This document shows positions 1 through 12,527 of a stretch of DNA of 64,000 nucleotides, one piece after another. Where the stretch lies: the NCBI GenBank assembly GCA_033782935.1, contig JAWQEG010000135.1:1366501-1430500 (forward strand), in the 5' to 3' direction. A model generated the notes under the pieces. The model had not been told where the DNA came from. It searched no databases and saw nothing but the letters and a program-made list of their open reading frames with translations. The translations under genes were made by a program, and so were the position numbers. Source of the stretch: Petrolisthes cinctipes (taxonomy: Eukaryota > Arthropoda > Malacostraca > Decapoda > Porcellanidae). How positions within the stretch are numbered: position 1 is the stretch's first letter; each line of letters begins with the position of its first letter.

Positions 1-177
1 TGCATGCACATATCGACTTTTGGGCACCTAAAATATCGATTTTGAGCATGTTTTAGGTCTGTATCTTGAAAACATTCTAACTAAGAGTAGGCATGCACAG
101 ATCGGTTCTGGGACCCAAAAATATTGAATTTTCGTGTGTTTTGAGGTTGAATTTGGGATATAAACGGGTGCAGAAGA
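1..177. repeat. Representative long monomer (177 bp)
   Basis: This is the first complete repeat, used as a reference for the long form. It carries the type C core (GTATCTTGAAAACATTC followed by TAACTAAGAG). Near its right end it has the segment TATAAACGGGTGCAGAAGAT, which every long monomer has in some version and every short monomer lacks. Long monomers are 176 bp in most places, with one-base variation. Confidence 0.95.
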
Positions 178-190
178 TGCATTCACATAT
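162..190. other. 29-bp optional segment of the monomer (linker-like), first example
   Basis: The segment is bracketed by ATAT at 158-161 and ATAT at 187-190. Removing one ATAT plus the 25 bases between gives exactly the short-monomer junction. It completes a TATAAA hexamer (ATAT plus AAAC) and contains the TGCATGCA-type palindrome (TGCATTCA in this copy). In the common version the run ATGCATGCACATAT is a perfect 14-base purine-pyrimidine alternation. Short monomers lose all of these. Any function is inference. Confidence 0.8.
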
Positions 191-543
191 TGACTTAGGG
201 CACCTACAATATCGATTTTCTGCATGTTTTGGGCCTGTATTTTGAAAATACTCTAACACGGAGTAGGCATATACAGATCGCTTCTGGGACCCAAAAATAC
301 CGAATTTTCGGGTATTTTGAGCCAGAATTTGAGATATAAACGGGTACAAAAGATGCATGCACATATCGACTTTGGACACTTAAAATATCGATTTATAGCA
401 TGTTTTGAGCCTATATTTTCAAAACATTCTAGTAATGACTAGGCATGTACAGATCGCTTCTGGGACTTCAAAATATCGAATTTTCGGGTGTTTTGAGATT
501 GAATTTGGGATATAAACGGGTGCAAAAGATGCATACACATATT

Positions 544-690
544 GACTTTGGGCCCCAAAAATATCGATTTTCAGCATGTTTTGGGCCTGTATTTTAAAAA
601 TACTCTAACACGGAGTAGGCATGTACAGATTGCTTCTGGGACCCCAAAATATCGAATTTTCGGGTGTTTTGGGCCTGAATTTGAGATATC
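544..690. repeat. Representative short monomer (147 bp)
   Basis: The distance between GACTTT at 544 and GACTTT at 691 is 147 bp. Compared with the long form, the stretch from AAACGGG to the second ATAT is missing, so GAGATAT joins directly to CGACTTT. The lost segment is 29 bp and 176 minus 29 is 147, so the length difference is fully explained by one indel. The junction GAGATATCGAC recurs throughout the window, for example near 1520, 3890, 9270, 16205, 28918 and 53046. Confidence 0.95.
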
Positions 691-1395
691 GACTTTGGGC
701 ACCTAAAATATCGATTTTAGGCATGATTTGGGCCTATATTTTGAAAATATTCTAGCACTGAGTAGGCATGTACCGATCGCTTCTGGGACCCCTAAATATC
801 GAATTTTTGGGTGTTTTGAGCCTGAAATTGAAATATAAACGGGTACTGAAGATGCATGCACATATCGACTTTTGGGCACCTAAAATATCGATTTTGAGCA
901 TGTTTTGGGTCTGTAATTTGAAAACATTCTAACTAGGAGTAGGCATGTACAGATCGCTTCTAGGACCCCAAAATACCGATTTTTCGGGTGTTTTGAGACA
1001 TAATTTGAGATATAAACGGGTACAAAAGATGCATGCACATATCGACTTTGGACACTTAAAATATCGATTTATAGCATGTTTTGATCCTATATTTTGAAAA
1101 TATTCTAGCACTGAGTAGGCATGTACAGATTGCTTCTGGGACCCCAAAATATCGAATTTTCGGGTGTTTTGAGCCTGAATTTGAGATATAAACGAGTACA
1201 GAAGATGCATGCATATATTGACTTTGGGCACCTAAAATATCGATTTTCAGCATGTTTTGGGCCTGTAATTTGAAAATACTCTAACACGGAGTAGGCATGT
1301 ACAGATCGCTTCTGGGACCCCAAAATATCGAATTTTCGGGTGTTTTGAGCCTTAATTTAAGATATAAACGGGTACAGAAGATGCATGCACATATT

Positions 1396-1524
1396 GACCT
1401 TGGGCACCTAAAATATCGATTTTCAGCATGTTTTGGGCCTGTATCTGAGTAGGCATGTACAGATCGCTTCTGGGACCCAAAAATATCGAATTTTCGGGTG
1501 TTTTGGGCCTGAATTTGAGATATC
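1396..1524. repeat. Doubly shortened monomer (129 bp)
   Basis: GACC(T)T at 1396 and GACTTT at 1525 are 129 bp apart. This monomer has the short junction and also lacks 18 bp at its centre: GTATCTGAGTAGG at 1441 replaces the usual GTAT, TTTGAAAA-containing core, CTGAGTAGG arrangement. The same 18-bp loss occurs at 2452, 3632, 4115, 5823 and 7159, and I found no example after 7.2 kb. It removes the TTTTGAAAA palindrome. Confidence 0.85.
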
Positions 1525-4500
1525 GACTTTGGGCACCTAAAATATCGATTTTTAGCATTTTATGAGCCTATATTTTAAAAATATTATAGCACTAAGTAGG
1601 CATGTACAGATCGCTTCTGGGACCCCAAAATATCGAATTTTCGGGTGTTTTGAGCCTGAATTTGAGATATAAACGGGTACAGAAGATGCATGCACATATT
1701 GACTTTGGGCACCTAAAATATCGATTTTCAGCATGTTTTGGGCCTGTATTTTGAAAATACTCTAACACGGAGTAGGCATGTACAGATCGCTTTTGGGACC
1801 CAAAAATATCGAATTTTCGGGTGTTTTGAGCCTGAATTTGAGATATAAACGGGTACTGAAGATGCATGCACATATCGACTTTTGGGCACCTAAAATATCG
1901 ATTTTGAGCATGTTTTGGGTCTGTATCTTGAAAACATTCTAACTAGGAGTAGGCATGTACAGATCGCTTCAAGGACCCAAAACTACCGAATTTTCGGGTA
2001 TTTTGAGCCAGAATTTGAGATATAAACGGGTACAAAAGATGCATGCACGTATCGACTTTGGACACTTAAAATATCGATTTTTAGCATGTTTTGAGCTTAT
2101 ATTTTGACAAAATTCTAGCACTGAGTAGGCATGTACACATCGCTTTTGGGACCCCAAAATATTTGAATTTTCGGGTGCTTTGAGCCTAAATTTGAGATAT
2201 AAACGGGTACAGAAGATGCATGCACATATTGACTTTGGGCACCAAAAATATCGATTTTCAGCATGTTTTGAGCCTATATTTTGAAAACATTCTAGCACTG
2301 AGTAGGCATGTACAGATCGCTTCTGGGACCCCAAAATATCGAATTTTCGGGTGTTTTGAGGTTGAATTTTGGATATAAACGGTTGCAGAAGATGCATAGA
2401 CATATTGTCTTTGGGCACCTAAAATATCGATTTTTAGCATGTTTTCGGCTTGTATCTGAGTAGGCATGTACAGATCGCTTCTGGGACCCAAAAATATCGA
2501 ATTTTCGGGTGTTTTGGGCCTGCATTTGAGATATCGACTCAGGGCACCTAAAATATCGATTTTTAGCATGTTTTTGCGCCTATATTTTGAAAATATTGTA
2601 GCACTGAGTAGGCATGTACAGATCGCTTTTGGGACCCCAAAATATCTAATTTTCAGGTGTTTTGACGATGAATTTGGGATTTAAACGGGTGCAGAAGATG
2701 CATACACATATTGACTTTGGGCACCTAAAATATCGATTTTTAGCATGTTTTGGGTCTGTATCTTGAAAACATTCTAACTAGGTGTAGGCATATACAGATC
2801 GCTTCTGGGACCCAAAAATACCGAATTTTGGGGTATTTTGAAAAAGAATTTGAGATATAAACGGGTACAAAAGATGCATGCACATATTGACTTTGGACAC
2901 TTAAAATATCGATTTATGGCATGTTTTGAGCATATATTTTGAAAACATTCTAGCACTGAGTAGGCATGTACAGATCGCTTCTGGGACCCAAAAATATCAA
3001 ATTTTCGGGTGTTTTGAGCCTGAATTTGAGATATAAACGGGTACAGAAGATGCAATTGACTTTGGGCACCTAAAATATCGATTTTTAGCATGTTTTGGGC
3101 CTGTATTTTGAAAATACTCTAACACGGAGTAGGCATGTACAGATCGCTTCTGGGACCTCAAAATATCGAATTTTCAGGTATTTTGAGCCTGAATTTGAGA
3201 TATAATTGGGTACTGAAGATGCATGCACATATCGACTTTTGGGCACCTAAAATATCGATTTTGAGCATGTTTTGGGTCTGTATCTTGAAAACATTCTAAC
3301 TAGGAGTAGGCATGCACAGATCGCTTATAGGACCCAAAAATACCGAATTCTCGGGTGTTTTGAGCCTGAATTTGAGATATAAACGGGTACAGAAGATGCA
3401 TGCACATATCGACTTTGGACACTTAAAATATCAATTTTTAGCATGTTTTGAGCCTATATTTTGAAAACATTCTAGCACTGAGTAGGCATGTACAGATCGC
3501 TTCTGGGGCACAAAAATATCGAATTTTCGGGTGTTTTGAGGTTGAATTTGGGATATAAACGGGTGCAGAAGATGCATAGACATATTGACTTTGGGCACCT
3601 AAAATATCGATTTTCAGCATGTTTTGGGCTTGTATCTGAGTAGGCATGTACAGATCGCTTCTAGGACCCAAAAAATATAGAATTTTCGGGTGTTTGGAGC
3701 CTGAATTTGAGATATAAACGGGTACAGAAAATGCATGCACATATCGACTTTTGGGCACCTAAAAGATCGATTTTAGGTATGTTTTGGCCCTGTATTTCGA
3801 AAATACTCTAATACGGTGTAGGCATGTACAGATCGCTTCTAGGACCCAAAAATATCGAATTTGCGGGTGTTTTGGGCCTGAGTTTGAGATATCGACTTTG
3901 GGCACCTAAAATATCGATTTTTAGCATGTTTTGGGCCTATATTTTGAAAATATTCTAGCACTGAGTAGGCATGTACAGATCGCTTATGGAACCCCAAAAT
4001 ATCGAATTTTCGGGTGTTTTGAGCCTGAATTTGAGATATAAACGGGTACAGAAGATGCATGCACATATTGACCTTGGGCACCTAAAATATCGATTTTCAC
4101 CATGTTTTGGGCCTGTATCTGAGTAGGCATGTACAGATCGCTTCTGGGACCCCAAAATATCGAATTGTCGGGTGTTTTGGGCCTGAATTTGAGATATCGA
4201 CTTTGGGCACCTAAAATATCGATTTTTAGCATTTTTTGAGCCTATATTTTAAAAATATTATAGCACTAAGTAGGCATGTACAGATCGCTTCTGGGACCCC
4301 AAAATATCGAATTTTCGGGTGTTTTGAGCCTGAATTTGAGATATAAACGGGTACAGAAGATGCATGCACATATTGACTTTGGGCACCTAAAATATCGATT
4401 TTCAGCTTGTTTTGGGCCTGCATTTTGAAAATACTCTAACACGGAGTAGGCATGTACAGATCGCTTTTGGGACCCAAAAATATCGAATTTTCGGGTGTTT

Positions 4501-7500
4501 TGAGCCTGAATTTGAGATATAAACGGGTACTGAAGATACATGCACATATCGACTTTTGGGCACCTAAAATATCGATTTTGAGCATGTTTTGGGTCTGTAT
4601 CTTAAAGACATTCTAACTAGGAGTAGGCATGTACAGATCGCTTCTAGGACCCAAAACTACCGAATTTTCGGGTATTTTGAGCCAGAATTTGAGATATAAA
4701 CGGGTACAAAAGATGCATGCACATATCGACTTTGGACACTTAAAATATCGATTTATAGCATGTTTTGAGCCTATATTTTGAAAACATTCTAGCACTGACT
4801 AGGTATGTACAGATCGCTTCTGGGACCCAAAAATATCGAATTTTCGGGTGTTTTGAGGTTGAATTTGGGATATAAACGGGTGCAAATGATGCATACACAT
4901 ATTGACTTTGGGCACCAAAAATATCGATTTTCAGCATGTTTTGAGCCTATATTTTGAAAATATTCTAGCACTAAGTAGGCATGTACAGATCGCTTCAAGG
5001 ACCCAAAAATACCGTATTTTGGGGTATATTGAAACAGAATTTGAGATATAAACGGGTACAAAAGATGCATGCACATATCGACTTTGGACACTTAAAATAT
5101 CGATTTATAGCATGTTTTGAGCCTATATTTTGAAAACATTCTAGCACTGAGTAGGCATGTACAGATCGCTTCTGGGACCCAAAAATATCAAATTTTCAGG
5201 TGTTTTGAGCCTGAATTTGAGAGATAAACGGGTACAGAAGATGCAATTGACTTTGGGCACCTAAAATATCGATTTTCAGCATGTTTTGGGCCTGTATTTT
5301 GAAAATACTCTAACACGGAGTAGGCATGTACAGATCGCTTCTGGGACCTTAAAATATCGAATTTTCAGGTATTTTGAGCCTGAATTTGAGATATAAACGG
5401 GTACTGAAGATGCATGCACATATCGACTTTTGGGCACCTAAAATATCGATTTTGAGCATGTTTTGGGTCTGTATCTTGAAAACATTCTAACTAGGAGTAG
5501 GCATGTACAGATCGCTTCTAGGACCCCAAAATACCGAATTTTCGGGTGTTTTGAGCCTGAATTTGAGATATAAACGGGTATAGAAGATGCATGCACATAT
5601 CGACTTTGGACACTTAAAATATCGATTTTTAGCATGTTTTGAGCCTATATTTTGAAAACATTCTAGCACTATGTAGGCATGTACAGATCGCTTCTGGAAC
5701 CCAAAAATATCGAATTTTCGGGTGTTTTGAGGTTGAATTTGGGATATAAACGGGTGCAGAAGATGCATAGACATATTGACTTTGGGTACCTAAAATATCG
5801 ATTTTCAGCATGTTTTGGGCTTGTATCTGAGTAGGCATGTACAGATCGCTTCTGGGACCCAAAAAATATAGAATTTTCGGGTGTTTTGAGCCTGAATTTG
5901 AGATATAAACGGGTACAGAAAATGCATGCACATATCGACTTTTGGGCACCTAAAAGATCGATTTTAGGTATGTTTTGGCCCTGTATTTTGAAAATACTCT
6001 AATACGGTGTAGGCATGTACAGATCGCTTCTGGGACACCAAAATATCGAATTTTCGGGTGTTTTGGGCCTGAATTTGAGATATCGACTTTGGGCACCTAA
6101 AATATCGATTTTTAGCATTTTTTGAGCCTATATTTTAAAAATATTATAGCACTAAGTAGGCATGTACAGATCGCTTCTGGGGCCCCAAAATATCGAATTT
6201 TCGGGTGTTTTGAGCCTGAATTTGAGATTTAAACGGGTACTGAAGATGCATGCACATATCGACTTTTGCGCACCTAAAATATCGATTTTGAGCATGTTTT
6301 GGGTCTGTATCTTGAAAACATTCTAACTAGGAGTAGGCATGTACAGATCGCTTCTAGGACCCAAAACTACCGAATTTTCGGGTATTTTGAGCCAGAATTT
6401 GAGATATAAACGGGTACAAAATATGCATGCACATATCGACTTTGGACACTTAAAATATTGATTTATAGTATGTTTTGAGCCTATATTTTGAAAACATTCT
6501 ATCACTGACTAGGTATGTACAGATCGCTTCTGGGACCCAAAAATATCGAATTTTCGGGTGTTTTGAGGTTGAATTTGGGATATAAACGGGTGCAAATGAT
6601 GCATACACATATTGACTTTGGGCACCAAAAATATCGATTTTCAGCATGTTATGGGCCTTTATTTTAAAAATACTCTAACACGGAGTAGGCATGTACAGAT
6701 CGCTTGTGGGACTTTAAAATATCGAATTTTTGGGTGTTTATGGCCTGAATTTGAGATATCGACTTTGGGCACCTAAAATATCGATTTTTAGCATGTTTTG
6801 AGCTTATATTTTGAAAATATTCTAGCACTGAGTAGGCATGTACAGATCGCTTTTGGGACCCCAAAATATTTGAATTTTCGGGTGTTTTGAGCCTAAATTT
6901 GAGATATAAACGGGTACAGAAGATGCATGCACATATTGACTTTGGGCACCAAAAATATCGATTTTCAGCATGTTTTGAGCCTATATTTTGAAAACATTCT
7001 AGCACTGAGTAGGCATATACAGATCGCTTCTGGGACCCCAAAATATCGAATTTTCGGGTGTTTTGAGGTTGAATTTTGTATATAAACGGGTGCAGAAGAT
7101 GCATAGTCATATTGACTTTGGGCACCTAAAATATCGATTTTTAGCATGTTTTCGGCCTGTATCTGAGTAGGCATGTACAGATCGCTTCTGGGACCCAAAA
7201 ATATCGAATTTTCGGGTGTTTTGGGCCTGCATTTGAGATATCGACTCAGGGCACCTAAAATATCGATTTTTAGCATGTTTTTGAGCCTATATTTTGAAAA
7301 TATTCTAGCACTGAGTAGGCATGTACAGATCGCTTCTGGGACCCCAAAATATCGAATTTTCGGGTGTTTTGAGCCTGAATTTGAAATATAAACGGGTACA
7401 GAAGATGCATGCACATATTGACTTTGGGAACCTAAAATATTGATTTTGAGCATGTTTTGGGTCTGTATCTTGAAAACATTCTAACTAGGTGTAGGCATGT

Positions 7501-7940
7501 ACAGATCGCTTCTAAGACCCAAATATACCGAATTTTGGGGTATTTTGATACAGAATTTGAGATATAAACGGGTACAAAAGATGCATGCACATATCGACTT
7601 TGGACACTTAAAATATCGATTTATAACATGTTTTAAGCCTATATTTTGAAAACATTCTAGCACTGAGTAGGCATGTACAGATCGCTTCTGGGACCCAAAA
7701 ATATCAAATTTTCGGGTGTTTTGAGCCTTAATTTGAGATATCGACTTTGGGCACCTAAAATATCGATTTTTAGCATGTTTTTGAGCCTATATTTTGAAAA
7801 TATTCTAGCACTGAGTAGGCATGTACAGATCGCTTCTGGGACCCCAAAATATCGAATTTTCGGGTGTTTTGAGCCTGAATTTGAGATATAAACGGGTGCT
7901 GAAGATGCATGCACATATCGACTTTTGCGCACATAAAATA

Positions 7941-9469
7941 TCTATTTTGAGCATGTTTTGGGTCTGTATCTTGAAATCATTCTAACTACGAGTAGGCATG
8001 TACAGATCGCTTCTAGGACCCAAAAATACCGAATTTTCGGGTATTTTGAGCCAGAATTTGAGATATAAACGGGTACAAAAGATGCATTCACATATCGAAT
8101 TTGGACACTTAAAATATAGATTTATAGCATGTTTTGAGCATATATTTTTAAAACGTTCAAGCACTGACTAGGCATGTACAGATCGCTTCTGGGACCCAAA
8201 AATATCGAATTTTCGGGTGTTTTGAGGTTGAATTTGGGATATAAACGGGTGCAAAAGATGCATACACATATTGACTTTGGGCACCTAAAATATCGATTTT
8301 AAGCATGTTTTGGGCCTGTATTTTGAAAGTACTCTAACACGGAGTAGGCATGTACAGATCGCTTCTAGGACCCCAAAATATCGAATTTTCGGGTGTTTAG
8401 GGCCAGAATTTGAGATATAAACGGGTACAGAAAATGCATTCACATATCGACTTTTGGGCACCTAAAAGATCGTTTTTCAATATGTTTTGGGCCTGTGTTT
8501 TGAAAATACTCTAGGACGGAGTAGGCATGTACAGATCGCTTCTGGGACCCCAAAATATCGAATTTTCGGGTGTTTTGGGCCTGATATTGAGATATCGACT
8601 TTGGGCACCTAAAATATAGATTTTTAGCATGTTTTGAGCCTATATTTTGAACATATTGTAGCACTGAGTAGGCATGTAGAGATTGCTTCTGGGACCCCAA
8701 AATATCGGATTTTCTGGTGTTTTGAGCCTGAATTTGAGATATAAACGGGTACAGAAGATACATGCACATATTGACTTTGGGCACCTAAAATATCGATTTT
8801 CAGCATGTTTTGGGCCTGTATTTTGAAAATACTCTAACACGTAGTAGGCATGTACAGATCGCTTCTGGGACCCCAAAATATCGGATTTTCTGGTGTTTTG
8901 AGCCTGAATTTGAGATATAAACGGGTACAGAAGATACATGCACATATTGACTTTGGGCACCTAAAATATCGATTTTCAGCATGTTTTAGGCCTGTATTTT
9001 GAAAATACTCTAACACGTAGTAGGCATGTACAGATCCCTTCTGGGACCCCTAAATATCGAATTTTCGGGTGTTTTGAGCCTGAATTTGAGATAAAAACGG
9101 GTACTGAAGATGGATGCAGATATCGACTTTTGGGCACCTAAAAGATCGATTTTCAGTATGTTTTGGGCCTGTATTTTGAAAATACTCTAACACGGAGTAG
9201 GCATGTACAGATCGCTTCTGGGACCCTAAAATATCGAATTTTCCGGTGTTTTGAGCCTGAATTATAGATATCGACTTTGGGCACCTAAAATATCGATTTT
9301 TAGCATGGTTTGGGCCTATATTTTGAAAATATTCTAGCACTAAGTAGGCATGTACAGATCGCTTCTGGGACCCCAAAATATCGAATTTTCGGGTGTTTTG
9401 AGCCTGAATTTGAGATATAAACGGGTGCTGAAGATGCATGCACATATCGACTTTTGGGCACATAAAATA
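7941..9469. repeat. 1,529-bp higher-order repeat, unit U1
   Basis: The unit starts at the rare marker TCTATTTTGAGCATG, preceded by ACATAAAATA, and followed by GTATCTTGAAATCATTC and TAACTACGAG. The same marker recurs at 9470 and 10999, exactly 1,529 bp apart each time. A composition of about seven long and two short monomers fits the length (7x176 + 2x147 = 1,526). U1 and U2 differ at only a few positions that I noticed, such as GATCGTTTTTCAAT in U1 against GATCGATTTTCAAT in U2. Confidence 0.95.
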
Positions 9470-10998
9470 TCTATTTTGAGCATGTTTTGGGTCTGTATCT
9501 TGAAATCATTCTAACTACGAGTAGGCATGTACAGATCGCTTCTAGGACCCAAAAATACCGAATTTTCGGGTATTTTGAGCCAGAATTTGAGATATAAACG
9601 GGTACAAAAGATGCATTCACATATCGAATTTGGACACTTAAAATATAGATTTATAGCATGTTTTGAGCATATATTTTTAAAACGTTCTAGCACTGACTAG
9701 GCATGTACAGATCGCTTCTGGGACCCAAAAATATCGAATTTTCGGGTGTTTTGAGGTTGAATTTGGGATATAAACGGGTGCAAAAGATGCATACACATAT
9801 TGACTTTGGGCACCTAAAATATCGATTTTAAGCATGTTTTGGGCCTGTATTTTGAAAGTACTCTAACACGGAGTAGGCATGTACAGATCGCTTCTAGGAC
9901 CCCAAAATATCGAATTTTCGGGTGTTTAGGGCCAGAATTTGAGATATAAACGGGTACAGGAAATGCATTCACATATCGACTTTTGGGCACCTAAAAGATC
10001 GATTTTCAATATGTTTTGGGCCTGTGTTTTGAAAATACTCTAGGACGGAGTAGGCATGTACAGATCGCTTCTGGGACCCCAAAATATCGAATTTTCGGGT
10101 GTTTTGGGCCTGATATTGAGATATCGACTTTGGGCACCTAAAATATAGATTTTTAGCATGTTTTGAGCCTATATTTTGAACATATTGTAGCACTGAGTAG
10201 GCATGTAGAGATTGCTTCTGGGACCCCAAAATATCGGATTTTCTGGTGTTTTGAGCCTGAATTTGAGATATAAACGGGTACAGAAGATACATGCACATAT
10301 TGACTTTGGGCACCTAAAATATCGATTTTCAGCATGTTTTGGGCCTGTATTTTGAAAATACTCTAACACGTAGTAGGCATGTACAGATCGCTTCTGGGAC
10401 CCCAAAATATCGCATTTTCTGGTGTTTTGAGCCTGAATTTGAGATATAAACGGGTACAGAAGATACATGCACATATTGACTTTGGGCACCTAAAATATCG
10501 ATTTTCAGCATGTTTTAGGCCTGTATTTTGAAAATACTCTAACACGTAGTAGGCATGTACAGATCCCTTCTGGGACCCCTAAATATCGAATTTTCGGGTG
10601 TTTTGAGCCTGAATTTGAGATAAAAACGGGTACTGAAGATGGATGCAGATATCGACTTTTGGGCACCTAAAAGATCGATTTTCAGTATGTTTTGGGCCTG
10701 TATTTTGAAAATACTCTAACACGGAGTAGGCATGTACAGATCGCTTCTGGGACCCTAAAATATCGAATTTTCCGGTGTTTTGAGCCTGAATTATAGATAT
10801 CGACTTTGGGCACCTAAAATATCGATTTTTAGCATGGTTTGGGCCTATATTTTGAAAATATTCTAGCACTAAGTAGGCATGTACAGATCGCTTCTGGGAC
10901 CCCAAAATATCGAATTTTCGGGTGTTTTGAGCCTGAATTTGAGATATAAACGTGTGCTGAAGATGCATGCACATATCGACTTTTGGGCACATAAAATA
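9470..10998. repeat. 1,529-bp higher-order repeat, unit U2
   Basis: This is an almost exact copy of U1, displaced by 1,529 bp. Private variants include GGTACAGGAAATGC near 9955 and ATATCGCATTTTC near 10408. It shares with U1 the sequence ATCGCTTCTAGGACCCC near 9890, which separates this pair from U3 and U4. Confidence 0.95.
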
Positions 10999-12527
10999 TC
11001 TATTTTGAGCATGTTTTGGGTCTGTATCTTGAAATCATTCTAACTACGAGTAGGCATGTACAGATCGCTTCTAGGACCCAAAAATACCGAATTTTCGGGT
11101 ATTTTGAGCCAGAATTTGAGATATAAACGGGTACAAAAGATGCATTCACATATCGAATTTGGACACTTAAAATATAGATTTATAGCATGTTTTGAGCATA
11201 TATTTTTAAAACGTTCTAGCACTGACTAGGCATGTACAGATCGCTTCTGGGACCCAAAAATATCGAATTTTCGGGTGTTTTGAGGTTGAATTTGGGATAT
11301 AAACGGGTGCAAAAGATGCATACACATATTGACTTTGGGCACCTAAAATATCGATTTTAAGCATGTTTTGGGCCTGTATTTTGAAAGTACTTTAACACGG
11401 AGTAGGCATGTACAGATCGCTAATAGGACCCCAAAATATCGAATTTTCGGGTGTTTAGGGCCAGAATTTGAGATATAAACGGGTACAGAAAATGCATTCA
11501 CATATCGACTTTTGGGCACCTAAAAGATCGATTTTCAATATGTTTTGGGCCTGTGTTTTGAAAATACTCTAGGACGGAGTAGGCATGTACAGATCGCTTC
11601 TGGGACCCCAAAATATCGAATTTTCGGGTGTTTTGGGCCTGATATTGAGATATCGACTTTGGGCACCTAAAATATAGATTTTTAGCATGTTTTGAGCCTA
11701 TATTTTGAACATATTGTAGCACTGAGTAGGCATGTAGAGATTGCTTCTGGGACCCCAAAATATCGGATTTTCTGGTGTTTTGAGCCTGAATTTGAGATAT
11801 AAACGGGTACAGAAGATACATGCACATATTGACTTTGGGCACCTAAAATATCGATTTTCAGCATGTTTTGGGCCTGTATTTTGAAAATACTCTAACACGT
11901 AGTAGGCATGTACAGATCGCTTCTGGGACCCCAAAATATCGGATTTTCTGGTGTTTTGAGCCTGAATTTGAGATATAAACGGGTACAGAAGATACATGCA
12001 CATATTGACTTTGGGCACCTAAAATATCGATTTTCAGCATGTTTTAGGCCTGTATTTTGAAAATACTCTAACACGTAGTAGGCATGTACAGATCCCTTCT
12101 GGGACCCCTAAATATCGAATTTTCGGGTGTTTTGAGCCTGAATTTGAGATAAAAACGGGTACTGAAGATGGATGCAGATATCGACTTTTGGGAGCCTAAA
12201 AGATCGATTTTCAGTATGTTTTGGGCCTGTATTTTGAAAATACTCTAACACGGAGTAGGCATGTACAGATCGCTTCTGGGACCCTAAAATATCGAATTTT
12301 CCGGTGTTTTGAGCCTGAATTATAGATATCGACTTTGGGCACCTAAAATATCGATTTTTAGCATGGTTTGGGCCTATATTTTGAAAATATTCTAGCACTA
12401 AGTAGGCATGTACAGATCGCTTCTGGGACCCCAAAATATCGAATTTGCGGGTGTTCTGAGCCTGAATTTGAAATATAAACGAATACAGAAGATGCATGCA
12501 CATATCGACTTTTGGCACCTAAAAGAT
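10999..12527. repeat. 1,529-bp higher-order repeat, unit U3
   Basis: This is the third full unit. It carries GCTAATAGGACCCC near 11419 and TTGGGAGCCTAAAAG near 12188, both shared with U4 and absent from U1 and U2. Its last monomer ends with TATAAACGAATACAGAAGAT and CTTTTGGCACC, a junction that recurs only at the end of U4. Confidence 0.93.

Larger units (their letters stand above)
1..7940. repeat. Array segment 1: mixed monomers with dispersed block duplications
   Basis: This stretch holds type A, B and C monomers, long and short, plus the local 18-bp-deleted class. Groups of two to three monomers recur at fixed offsets: about 2258-2569 matches 6965-7276 (offset 4,707), about 3438-3758 matches 5629-5949 (offset 2,191), and about 4613-4937 matches 6323-6647 (offset 1,710). 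Matches are imperfect and interleaved, which suggests older and repeatedly rearranged duplications. There is no gene and no mobile element. Confidence 0.85.
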
